The translations under genes and the position numbers were made by a program. The notes under the pieces are model-generated. The model was not told where the DNA came from. It made no database searches and was given only the letters and a program-made list of their open reading frames with translations. Shown one piece after another: positions 1-9,488 of a DNA stretch of 64,000 nt. Each line of letters opens with the position of its first letter. Positions within the stretch are counted from its first letter, which is position 1. Source of the DNA: Paralithodes platypus (Eukaryota > Arthropoda > Malacostraca > Decapoda > Lithodidae). The stretch covers positions 19,572,687-19,636,686 of the forward strand of contig CM064501.1 of NCBI GenBank assembly GCA_032716605.1, read 5' to 3'.

Positions 1-2594
1 GCTGGCGTTGGCAGAAGACGTGCCCTGACCTGGTTTATTATAGCCTCGTCCTTTCTGACCTGTAAACTTACCCTGTTTGTACCTGTACTGACCTTGAGTG
101 GAGGAGGACTTAGGTAGATGAAAGGGCTTAGATCCCCCGGCTGTGCTTTTGCGACTGGCTTGGGTTTGGGGAAGTTAAAGGCAGGTTTCTTAGAAGGGGC
201 GGGACTATGTTTAAAGGCCTGAGCCATATTAAAAACGGTTCTCCACACCTCAGGGGACATTAAAGAGGGAGTGAGCACTGGTGACATGACCACCTGATTC
301 GCAATACGATCAGGAAGCTTCCGTACTAAGGACATCCTGAGATCTTCTCGTGCTCGCACCGCCTCAAGCAAGGCTGTGCGTATGTCACCCAATGACTGAA
401 TTGACGACTGAAGGAGTAGTCGCCGAGACAGTTCAACCGATCTTCTAGCATCCGCGTCTGCGATTGCCTGAGTGGACCGGAGCATCGATTTAGCCACCTG
501 TTGCGTCACAATGTACTGTGAGAACAGTCTAAATGCTTTCCCCCGTAGCCTAAATTCTCGGTCTAGGTGAGTAGGGGTAGGGGTAGTGAAAGGGTCCTTG
601 AGTTCACATAAATTGATTTTGGGGGCAGCTAAGAAATCAAACAAAGCTGAAGGGACTCCGCCGGCAGAACACACTGGCATCGAAAACCAAGAATGACTAT
701 CCTGAGCGATCTGGTGGGAAGTTTTTGAGGTGAAGGTGGTCACAAAGTTCTGAGCCTCCGTCTCCCAATCCACCCAAGGTCCCGGACCCAACTGCCCCAC
801 CTTCAACACTGGATTAGCGGCTGAGTCTGTGACAGTTTGCAAATCAAGTTCTGGTGTGAGGGTTGACAGTGTCTTTATGTCATTAAAACCATCATGCTTG
901 GACCAGTCAGAAAACAGTTTCGAAGCTGAGGCAGGGGGCAGGGCAGGTTTAGCAGTATAAACAAAATAGTCCTGGTGATAATAATTAGGAATGGCCTTAA
1001 CATTAACATCTAGTACATTCCCCAAAGTATCCAAGGCCCTTAATTTTTTAGATTTATTGCCTTGTATTACCCACTCTCGTGGCACCGGAAGTTCCCCTGA
1101 CAAGGTAGGTTGAGCGACCTCTGGATTAGTGGGGATCAAGTGAACCCATGACTCATCTGGGCCGTACAGTAAGGGCATAGCTACCTTTCTCATAGGTGCT
1201 TTATCTAAAGGGGGTGGATTGACATCCGTTATAACCCTTACATTCGAAGTAGTCAGTGCCGCCGTAGCAGGCCTAGTGACCACCGATGGTGATATAGAGG
1301 GAGGGTGAGGGATCTGAGTCAAAGCAATAGAAGTCATCAGAGGCCGGACGTTAGAACTTGTCATAGGAGCTCCCAGGTCCACTGTAGGAGTCTCCGGCTG
1401 TTGGCCAAAAATTTTAGTGAGAGCATTAACTAGCAGCCCATCTATTTCCTCTGCTGTGACAAATTTATTCGATGATGAACTCAAAGGTGAATCATTACAT
1501 TCCTGTGCGGCGTCTAAAACTGACCCTGACTCCTGCACTTCCATGTCTGAGATGATAGATACATCGTCTTTGTCATCCGGCTCACCACGAGAGGATTCCG
1601 CCGAAGTCGGAGTCTCATCTTGTTGTAAAGACAAGTCAGGAATAGATGATGGGATCGCCGCGTCCCGGTGGACATCAGCCACTGTTTGTGTAGTTCTAGC
1701 CATAGGTTGAGAAAACCGCCAAACACCCATGCCTTGGCCTGCACTCCCTTGGGAGTCTGAAATACCCTCAATTATGGAGTTCCCACTTGACTCTGCCAGT
1801 GGACGATCACTGTCCACTGAACTCTCCAAATCTAGAGTTAAAATACTAAGAGGTAAACTATGTTTTGGTACTGGTACTAAATTCTCCCCATGAGATTGCA
1901 CACTAGCTCTGTCGGGGGTAGAGGTATGACGAGAGGCACTAGACTCCGGTGAACGCCGGGAGGCCTTTCGATCATGCGAGTCCTTTCGGGAAGATTTGTG
2001 GCTACGGTGCGACCGCGAACTGCTCTTGGGTTTAGAAGATTTCTCGCTATATCCACTTGTTGACCCCTCTGTCTTACTCTTCTTGCTCGTTGGTGAAGAA
2101 GAGAGACTCGGCGGCTGCTGCCTAAGCGGGGACCTGGACCTAGATCTCGCCCGTGACGAGGAGGCTGCCACCGGGGGTGTCGGTTCTCGCTGTCGCTTAG
2201 CTGTGCCTGGGGCTGGAGCAAGTATAGAACCCTGTCCAGTCTCTGTTGGTTTACGAACAGTTACTCTAGAGGGACGTTTAAGGGGAGGGTGCTCAAATAG
2301 TAACTTATCCCACAACTGGACGTTATCGCATTGAAGTGACTTATGAGCCACAATAGTAGTATAAGCGGTCATCTGCTGCCTGACCTCCCGTAAGGCGACC
2401 GCTGCGGTCTTGTCATTGTCTTGTAAGACTTTTAAACTGAGTTGAGAGCAAAAGGTACAGTTTCGCATCACCCACAGACCCCTTGAGCGGTCGAGACATT
2501 TAACACATTTTATACAAAGGGTGTGCGCAAAAATAGGGATACCTGAACAGGAGGGCGTAATGCATAAAGCAAAAACCGGGGCAAAGGTAGCCAT
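1..2594 (-). CDS. gag: DIRS Gag protein, copy A (partial at the window edge)
   Basis: Reading from the ATG at 2594-2592 I find no stop down to the window edge (about 864 codons), which makes this the least damaged gag here. The product should be the structural, nucleic-acid-binding protein of the element. The N-terminus (about residues 11-49) is Cys/His-rich (C11, C16, H24, C27, C30, C33, C46, C49 in the copy C numbering), suggesting zinc binding. Residues about 130-220 are rich in SR/RS and SK dipeptides. A conserved block follows, containing PLLYGPDESW, LPVPREW and LRMSLVRKLPDRIANQVV. Against copy C there is a one-base deletion near position 137 (in CAGCCGGGGGATC), so the last 45 or so codons are probably out of frame. 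A sequencing error there cannot be excluded. Confidence 0.8.
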   Translation of the reverse strand, partial: MATFAPVFALCITPSCSGIPIFAHTLCIKCVKCLDRSRGLWVMRNCTFCSQLSLKVLQDNDKTAAVALREVRQQMTAYTTIVAHKSLQCDNVQLWDKLLFEHPPLKRPSRVTVRKPTETGQGSILAPAPGTAKRQREPTPPVAASSSRARSRSRSPLRQQPPSLSSSPTSKKSKTEGSTSGYSEKSSKPKSSSRSHRSHKSSRKDSHDRKASRRSPESSASRHTSTPDRASVQSHGENLVPVPKHSLPLSILTLDLESSVDSDRPLAESSGNSIIEGISDSQGSAGQGMGVWRFSQPMARTTQTVADVHRDAAIPSSIPDLSLQQDETPTSAESSRGEPDDKDDVSIISDMEVQESGSVLDAAQECNDSPLSSSSNKFVTAEEIDGLLVNALTKIFGQQPETPTVDLGAPMTSSNVRPLMTSIALTQIPHPPSISPSVVTRPATAALTTSNVRVITDVNPPPLDKAPMRKVAMPLLYGPDESWVHLIPTNPEVAQPTLSGELPVPREWVIQGNKSKKLRALDTLGNVLDVNVKAIPNYYHQDYFVYTAKPALPPASASKLFSDWSKHDGFNDIKTLSTLTPELDLQTVTDSAANPVLKVGQLGPGPWVDWETEAQNFVTTFTSKTSHQIAQDSHSWFSMPVCSAGGVPSALFDFLAAPKINLCELKDPFTTPTPTHLDREFRLRGKAFRLFSQYIVTQQVAKSMLRSTQAIADADARRSVELSRRLLLQSSIQSLGDIRTALLEAVRAREDLRMSLVRKLPDRIANQVVMSPVLTPSLMSPEVWRTVFNMAQAFKHSPAPSKKPAFNFPKPKPVAKAQPGDLSPFIYLSPPPLKVSTGTNRVSLQVRKDEAIINQVRARLLPTP

Positions 2595-3040
2595 GACAGA
2601 GACTGGTGGGAAACTTACTCCAGGTTCTGTATAGACCTGCCGGGACCCAGCTCTGGAAAAAAAGAAAATTTCCAGGAATTAATGCTCATAAGGTTAATCC
2701 AACATGTTCGCACACAAGTGTTAAATAACCCGCCGGGTAACGAGACGCAATCCACAACGACTACGGCTCGCTACGCAGTGGGGTTCCTAAGTAAAAGATT
2801 TCAAATTATCTTAACTTGTCCAAAAAGATTTATGAATACCCTCTGACATAATATAAAGACCCGCATGGCGTTTATAACTGATTTAGTCTTTCCGGTGGTG
2901 TTTGTTTCCAGATTCAATTTTTGGAAAAATCCCTAAAAAAGACGCCGGCCCCCGAATTATCTCGTAGATCAAAAACTGGGAAGCCTGACACATATAAGAG
3001 ATCTAACTTCTCCCGAAGTATCTTTTTAGATCGCCGTATG

Positions 3041-3327
3041 CTGAAGGCGGCGATACAAAACGTATCCCTCAATTGTCTGGTTAACTAACTGAATTGTAAA
3101 TTCGTTATTCCCACCCTTCCAGGGAGCACCCGCCGGGTGTGAATATTAGTTTAAAAACTGTTAACCCCAATTACGCCTTAAGCTGAAGGCGGCGATACAA
3201 AACGTATCCCTCAATTGTCTGGTTAACTAACTGAATTGAAAATTCGTTATTCCCACCCTTCCAGGGAGCACCGCCGGGTGTGAATAATAGTTTAAAAACG
3301 TTAACCCCAATTGTGCCTTAATTCGCG
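3041..3327. repeat. 142-bp tandem repeat in the DIRS leader
   Basis: Two nearly identical units start with CTGAAGGCGGCGATAC at 3041 and 3183, followed by a third diverged unit whose start is split by the SINE-like insertion (continues about 3870-4010). Each unit contains a CACCC-GCC-GGGTG hairpin. Copies B and D carry two diverged units (12706-12960 in B) and copy C about one (near 25795-25920), so unit number varies between copies. Confidence 0.8.
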
Positions 3328-3339
3328 TATGTTGAAGGT

Positions 3340-3869
3340 TGTTGTTTGTTTGTTCCCCAGGCTGCCTGGCCGAACAGCCCCAAGGTCCTGAGCAAGGCCA
3401 AGGCCATAAACGAGCGCCCCCACAAAACCCTCCCTGCTTACCACTAATAAAGCCTGGGTGACGAAGCCACTCTAAGGCAGGGAGCGAGGGCGCGGAAACG
3501 CCGGGAAACCAAAGCTTCACCCAAAGCTTCACCCAAAGCCCTGTGCACCCAGCAATTATGAAGGGAAAGTTGAGGGCAAGGAAAAAATTTGACGCTTTGG
3601 CTCCCAATCTGCCAACTTTTAGGTTGGCAGTAGGGAGGTCAATCCACGAAAAGACGCCGTCACTTGAGATCTAGAAGATATATAAGTAAAAGGAACAGTC
3701 AGAGTAAGCTATGGTATGGCAGAGATCGCTCACTCTCTGATAGACAGCCCATCACCACATGACTAGAACCCAATCCTCTCAGCATCAGCTAGGAAAGGCC
3801 CCAGAAAGCCGCCTTTGGCGGGGGGATAGCTCCCCTATTTCAACTCCTTTCGGAGTTGGGCACCCGCCC
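3340..3869 (-). mobile_element. SINE-like retroposed insertion with 12-bp target duplication
   Basis: A 530-bp segment absent from the leaders of the other copies is flanked by perfect 12-bp direct repeats TATGTTGAAGGT (3328-3339 and 3870-3881). Read on the minus strand it ends in a CAAACAAACAACA tail, the arrangement expected of target-primed retroposition. Its head forms consecutive perfect hairpins: AACTCC-GAAA-GGAGTT, GGGGA-GCTA-TCCCC and CCGCC-AAA-GGCGG, with GCCAAC-CTAAAA-GTTGGC further in. A GGTTCTAGTC resembles a pol III B box, but no correctly spaced A box was seen. I do not recognise the source RNA. Confidence 0.65.
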
Positions 3870-5057
3870 TATGTTGAAGGTGATACACAATGCATCCCTC
3901 AAATGTCTGGTCAACTAAACTGAATTTTTATTGTAAATTCGTTCATCCCACCCTTCCAGGTTGCACCCGCCGGGTGATTTAAAGTTAACCCTAACCAATC
4001 CTATCCACACTTCTTTGTAAAAGATTGCCGGGGAGGAAAAACAACAACAGCTTAGTCTTTTATTGGCTTTGCAAAACCGAAAAAACTACAAACACGTGTC
4101 CGTATGAACACTGTTAGATGGGTACAGCCATCCCGCCGGGATTCATAAGGGGCCTGAAACAGGCACCACAGAGACGCAGTCCTGGGGAGCCACAGACACC
4201 CACTCGCCGGGGAAACAAGCCTGTTTTTAAACAACGCGTGGCTAAAACTCGGCAACCAGCCGGGTTTTTCATGGTGTAACCGAGAAAAACCCGCCGGAAA
4301 TAACCCACCCCGTCCAGATACCATCTGAACGCATACAGGACCGAGGCGTAGCCAAAACACAACTAACGCCGGGCCCAACATAGTCCGAGGAATTAGCCAA
4401 TACACAACTAACCAGGACACATAAATAGTCCGTGGAATTAGCCAATACACAACTAAACCAGGACACACATGACACAGTAGTACATATTTGTAACATAAAT
4501 CAATAACACTTGTACATGTGGCAAAGCTACGAGAGGCTGGCTAGGCCTAGGCAGACGGACATAAAAGTAAACATGTCGTAATATAAACAAAAAGCACTGA
4601 ATTATATCACAACAGGAACCACCGTCAACACACCACTGTAGCAAACACTTCCGGCAAAGGGAAGAACTGACTCGGGACTCAGAAAAAACTTCACTAAGTG
4701 AAGAAAAATACGCTGGGAACGTCAGCAAAAATACGCTACCTCATCAGAAAGATAAAAGGAAGCAATAATAACGCGTAATGAAAGCCGCCTGCATCACAAA
4801 GCTAGCTAACAGTGAAAAAGTTCACAAGTCCACAACAGGACCACGAGGGTACATCCGAAATAGATGCCCCAAACACACGACCCAAAATACACTGCACTGC
4901 GGGCAACCAGCCCAGGACACTCCTGCTACGCATATCCTAACCTTACTCGATACATCCCGGAGTAAACAAATGAGAAAAAAATTCACTAGGGACGCAACAA
5001 ATGCGGAACCAGCGGAGCGTGGGGAGACACGTCCGGGCAGGCTGAGCGCAGAGCAGA

Positions 5058-5351
5058 GAAGGAAGAATGACGCCTGAGTCAGCGTCTGGTCAAAGATCCA
5101 CACAAGTACATCCACGATATTATGGAAAGCTTATTGAATAGTTATTCCTATTTTCTTTTTGTTTTTATATTTTACGAAGTTTTTTCGTAGTGAGAACCCA
5201 ATTCATAATGACTGAAGCCATGAGTGAGGTCGCGTGCGCTCATGATGAAGGCTCCTCATATTTTAAATGCTCTGCGCGGTAGATTCAAAACTACGGCGGA
5301 TGAGTGTTTGAAGAGGGTGTGTTCGTCAATGATGGAGGGGCCACTAATAAA
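5058..5351. repeat. Right terminal inverted repeat of DIRS copy A
   Basis: Matches the right ITRs of B (14062-14370) and D (38576-38886), and in reverse complement the left ITRs of B, C and D. It contains the conserved inverted motif TACGAAGTTTTTTCGTA and ends in GGGGCCACTAATAAA. Confidence 0.85.
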
Positions 5352-5697
5352 TACATTGATTTATGGCTGTCTGAACTGGTTGGCATTGGCTCAACCTAGG
5401 GACAGGGCATGGGTGTATTAAATGAATGTGTATTCATGTTCATCATCATGTAGGTAGAGTCTGGCGGGTAAGAGGTGTAGGACACGAAGCAAAATAGAGT
5501 AGTGTGGACTGTGGATACAAAGGAGGTGATTGGAAGACGTATAACAATTGTGGAAAAGTAAATGGAAGAGATGAACACATCGGATATAAGATAACTAACC
5601 TAAGGATTGAATACATAGATTTATGGCTGTCTGAACTGGTTGGCATTGGCTCAACCTAGGGACAGGGCATGGGTGTTTTAACCTGGGAGGAACATAC
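5352..5697. repeat. Host tandem repeat between DIRS copies A and B
   Basis: A block of about 65 bp beginning TACATTGATTTATGGCTG at 5352 recurs as TACATAGATTTATGGCTG at 5612-5675. Part of the same repeat, including GACAGGGCATGGGTGT and TTCATCATGTAGGTAGAG, lies right of copy B (14371-14560). Copies A and B therefore sit in a short tandemly repeated host sequence. No coding potential is seen. Confidence 0.7.
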
Positions 5698-6046
5698 TAT
5701 AGGTTTGACTCCTGTAAGGAGATAAAGAAAACCTAATATTTAGTAGTGGCCCCGTAATCATTGACGAACATGCCTATTACATAAGGCATCCTCTTCAAAC
5801 ACTAATCCGCCGTAGTTTGAATCTACCGCCGCAGAGCATTTAAAAACTGAGGAGCCTTCATCATGAGCGCACGCGACCTCACTCATGGCTTCAGTCATTA
5901 TGAATTGGGTTCTCACTACGAAAAAACTTCGTAAAAAATAAAAACAAAAGAAAATAAGAATAACTATCCAATAAGCTTTCCATCATATCGTGGATGTACT
6001 TGTGTGGATTTCTGACCAGACGCTGAATCAGGCGTCATTCCTCCTT
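5698..6046. repeat. Left terminal inverted repeat of copy B with its unique outer extension
   Basis: The first 72 bp or so (TATAGGTTTGACTCCTG onward) are the left-specific terminus. From about 5759 the sequence is the reverse complement of the right ITR (14062-14350) with few differences, including the CTACGAAAAAACTTCGTAA inverted motif near 5920. Such split ITRs, with unequal outer extensions, are diagnostic of DIRS elements. Confidence 0.9.
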
Positions 6047-6120
6047 CACTGACATATCAAGTAAACCAAAAACCTTAATACATCAACGAATGGGAAGGGG
6101 ACGGTCGGGAGGGCCCCAGT

Positions 6121-6227
6121 CGTCAATGATTACGGGGCCACTACTAAATATTAGGTTTTCTTTATCTCCTTACAGGAGTCAAACCTATAATTTATTAGTG
6201 GCCCCTCCATCATTGACGAACATGCCT
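6121..6227. other. Internal complementary region (ICR) of copy B
   Basis: Bases 6121-6189 are the reverse complement of the extreme left end (5698-5766), and 6191-6227 are the reverse complement of the extreme right end (about 14334-14370). The two halves are joined by one extra base at 6190. In DIRS elements the ICR is thought to template completion of the missing ends and to bridge them into a circle; here both matching termini are present in the same copy. Confidence 0.9.
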
Positions 6228-6773
6228 GATATCTAAGACTGGAGGGGGACATTCGTAATCATATCATAACTCTAGAAAAGCAGATAATAAAAACAACCAC
6301 ATAGTATTCTTACTTTTTGAAAAATGTATTTAATACGGCGTAGGCCGGAAATATACAAGAAAAAGGGGTTCAGGCAGGTGCGTGCCGACAAAAATGGGTA
6401 ACCCTGAAGATTCTGAACACAGATCTGTAGTTACAAAAGGCACCCCACTCAACGAGTGGTGACAAAAATAATAAGTTATAAGTTTATATGTGCACATCAT
6501 AAACCCCAAAATACATGTGGAGATCAATTGCCAATGAACTCCATTGAACTAATATTACATTGCTTTCGCAGCTAAAACTACTATAACAACACCGTTGTTT
6601 TGTACTAAACTTTGTACTAGCACAAATTCTCGCAGAGAAATTTTCATATCACATTTTAACCTTAAATTGTATCACAGCTCTCATACTCCGGCGGGGTCTA
6701 GGGTGTCCTATGTCAACTGACTGCACCCCCCCCCCCCTTCCGTGAAAATAAACATAAGTGACTGCAGGGCCAC
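6228..6773 (-). other. 3' non-coding region of copy B
   Basis: Lies between the recombinase stop and the ICR and is conserved in D (30706-31265) and, degraded, in C. It includes a homopolymer C run near 6727. Relative to D, B lacks about 17 bases after GTGCGTGC near 6380. I see no gene. Confidence 0.6.
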
Positions 6774-9207
6774 CTAGACCCTCTGCCTTAAAGCTATACA
6801 TGGTAAGGAAGGTTTGTCTAGAGCAACTGACAAGTATCTAGAGAGAAACGTATGATTAGACGCCCACAACTGTGTGGACGCAATATCTTCAACTGAAAAG
6901 TTTTTCAGGAAACGTAAAGAGGCCGCCCACTTGCGTAAATCGTGGGCCCTACCCACAACGCCGGGATTACTCTCTTTAATGACTTCTACCAGAAGAGAGG
7001 CTAATCGCCGTTTAAGTAAGCGTTTACCCGTACTCGCTACCCAATAAAGCACCTTGGGGGTTATGAGGAGCTATTCTCAAATATTTGGTTAGAGCTTGCA
7101 CTGGACATAAATTATGATGCACCTTTCCCCTTTTTAACGCCGGCACCGTGAACTCAGAAAACACGTGTGCACTATGCTCATTCTTGGCTACAAACGCCGG
7201 GGAGGGTGCAATGGAAATTGAATCATTAAGTCTACCAAACCTAAGACAATTAGGTGTGTTGCTCATCGCCGCCAGCTCAGACACTCTGTTTCCGGTGGCC
7301 AAAGCCAAAAGGAAAACTGCCTTCTTTAAGATTAAAGCAAAGTCTGCAGTATTTTGATACAGACGAGAATGAAGTAAAGACAAAGCTTTGTCCAGAGACC
7401 AAGTAGGCATGAGCTGACGGGGAGGTGGGCGGAGTTTAAAACACGCTCTCATAAATCCTGTTTCCTCCGCCACCGGTATGGATAGACCTGTAAGGTCGAA
7501 AAAGGGCACTCTAATCGCAGTTAAGTGATTCTTCAAAGTAACCACAGATAAACGTTTCTGCTCAAACAGATAGTTCAAGTAATTAAAAACCAATGCCACT
7601 GAGGGTACAGTTTGTTCCGTTCTAACAATCCAAGAAGTAAAAGCTTCCCAATGAGATTGATATTGTCGCTTAGTAGACTGAGTATATTGATTGAGCAATT
7701 TATTGGTCACATCCCTACCGTATGGTGCTAGCCACTTGGCCTCCTGAATGTCCATAATGCAAAAGTCAGCGAGGTCGCTAGGTTGCCAATCGTGTCTAAG
7801 TGGAAGTACCCGACTGGGAGCGATACCGGGTCCGGGCACCACATTATTAATTGCTGGTACCACACCTGCGCCGGCCACAGGGGCGCGATTAGCGAGACTA
7901 AGCCTCGATAAACTCGTAGTTTGTTCACTACGTGGCACATTAGTGACGCATCTGGCGGCGGAAACAGATAGATGGAGCTCCATCTGTTCCAGTCTGTCAC
8001 TAGGGCGTCTGGCCCCCCTGCCGGCGTTATCGCCCGGCGGGTGAGGTATAGAGGGAGCTTGTGAGTCTCCTCGGACGCAAAAAGATCCACTTGTGGATGG
8101 GAGAGCTCCGCAATCATTAGGTCGAAAATGGGTTGCTTGAGCTCCCATTCTACTGTCGTGCTCTGTCTCCGGGACAGAGCGTCTGCCCAGACGTTCGCTA
8201 CGCCTGGGAGATAAGATGCGTGAAGATAAATATCTAGACTGCTGGCTAGAACAAAAATCTCTTCCGACACGAGTAGCAACTTCCTTGACCTCGTTGACCC
8301 TTGTTTCTGAATACAGTGAACTGCATTCAGATTGTCCATTCTGAAGGCCACCGACTTGCCCCGTAACGCCGGGCCGTGAGCCTGAAGGAAATACAAGGGG
8401 ACTAGTAACTCTTTGACATTTATGTGAGAGATTTCTAAGTGGGACCAAAGTCCCTGACCCTGGTGCCCCTGATTTGACTGAAATCCCCACCCTATGGTGC
8501 CTGACGCATCCGTGTCTACCCATACCGTTGGAGGAGGAGAGGTCCATGACATGATTGAGTGCAATGTTTCCCTCTTCGCCCAGACCGCTAGTAAGGTGTG
8601 GATTAATTTTGGTATGGGCCATAATTTTCCCGCCGGTAAGAGTGGGAAATAAATGTTGCCTTCCAATATTAATCGTTTTACTTTCAACCGGCCCAACTTG
8701 ACAGTTAGCTGAATCCAGTTGAGAGAGCCGACCAGAGACTCCCAGACTCTTCGTGTCGTAGTCAGACTGTGAAGAAACCTGAACAGTTTCCTGCGAAACC
8801 TGTTGCGATTGTCCACACTCTGACTCAGAGTGAGAGCGGCGGTGTCCCAGACCAGCCCTATCCACTGAATTACTCTTGAGGGAACAAGGTTTGACTTTAC
8901 CAGATTTACCTTGAAGCCTAGAGTTTTGACATGATTTAAAATGATATTGACATGTTTTATGCATAATTGTTGTGTCTCTGCCACCACCAGCCAGTCGTCT
9001 AGATACCACAACACTCTGATTCCCTGTTTTAACAACGGCATCAGGGCTTGCCGGACTAGTTTCGTGAATAATCGAGGTGCTAGGTTCAAACCGAACGGCA
9101 TCCTCTGAAAAACAAAATTTTGGTGCCTGATCCTCAAGGCCAGAAACCTTTGAAATCTTTTGTTGACCGACACGTGCCAATAGGCATCTGTCAGGTCTAG
9201 GGAACAC
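6774..9207 (-). pseudogene. Tyrosine recombinase frame, copy B (overlaps RT/RNase H)
   Basis: The recombinase would integrate the circular cDNA. The recombinase domain itself is about 7730-6774. Motifs visible are ATGNRVSELAAM (first catalytic Arg), AHDLRKWAASLRF (H-x-x-R box) and NHTFLSRYL (candidate catalytic Tyr). The open frame extends upstream to 9207 through the RT/RNase H region in another frame. It is broken near 7040 by an extra C (five where D has four), so the H-x-x-R/Tyr part lies in the next frame (7052-6774). Copy D is broken at nearly the same place by a different, one-base deletion. Confidence 0.85.
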
Positions 9208-9488
9208 ATCCAGCCTCCCGGCGGAAGTGTTAGCCTGATTGATGAACTGTTAACATTCTGAAAGACTCGTTGTAAATGTGAAGATTCAGATAAGACAGGT
9301 CTACGACCGGCCTCATCTGAACACTGTCCCGTTTGGGAACCAAAAACAGTTTTTGACGTGAATACAGGGTAATATGGAGGGACCGGGATGATGACATTCT
9401 TGGCAATCATCTGGACCAGCGACTCCACCTCTAATGAAACACAATTTGCCGTTGTCGGGTCGCGTAAGCGAGGTCGCCGGAGCCACTG
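7728..9488 (-). pseudogene. Reverse transcriptase-RNase H of DIRS copy B
   Basis: RT shows WMCSLDLTDAYWHV, MPFGLNLAPR and the catalytic box LWYLDDWLVV. RNase H follows with VWVDTDASGTIGWGF, KELLVPLYFLQ and FRMDNLNAVHCIQ carrying the acidic residues, then the VDLFASEE...HKLPLY tail usual in DIRS RNase H regions. I saw no separate methyltransferase domain. The frame is the same as that of gag, from which a TGA at about 9489 separates it; D and E read TGG there, so this is a nonsense mutation in a fused polyprotein. Two compensating frameshifts near 9290-9360 scramble the RT fingers. Confidence 0.85.

Larger units (their letters stand above)
2595..5057 (-). other. Long 5' leader of DIRS copy A
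   Basis: This region has no coding sequence I can support; short ORFs in it are not conserved in the other copies. It lies between the right ITR and the gag start, and the same region exists in copies B, C and D. It holds tandem 142-bp repeats (3041-3327), a SINE-like insertion (3340-3869) and several small hairpins with the core CCCGCCGGG, for example 3127-3139, 3964-3976 and 4130-4142. It presumably includes the promoter and 5' UTR, but I see no defined promoter motif. Confidence 0.6.
1..5351 (-). mobile_element. DIRS-like retrotransposon copy A, 5' half (element runs off window start)
   Basis: Tyrosine-recombinase retrotransposon on the minus strand. From high to low coordinates it holds the right terminal inverted repeat (5058-5351), a long untranslated leader and gag, and it leaves the window inside gag. 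Its right end, ending ACTAATAAA, matches the ends of copies B and D, so the border at 5351 is well placed. Copies A and C share the ITR variant with GAGTCAGCGTCTGG and form one subfamily; B and D form another. RT, RNase H and recombinase lie outside the window. A SINE-like sequence interrupts the leader at 3340-3869. Confidence 0.85.

Noticed and set aside
3340..3869. snRNA, 5S rRNA or tRNA gene within the hairpin-rich insert
   Set aside because: Compared by eye with U1, U2 and 5S features and pol III box spacing; no convincing match.
5175..5192. Resemblance of the ITR motif to a loxP arm (ACTTCGTA)
   Set aside because: Only eight bases match and it is not at the element ends; similarity to Cre sites is probably chance.
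7148..8044. Plus-strand open frames at 7148-7357 and 7748-8044, also present in copy D
   Set aside because: They are antisense to the recombinase and RNase H coding frames and recur only because B and D are near-identical.
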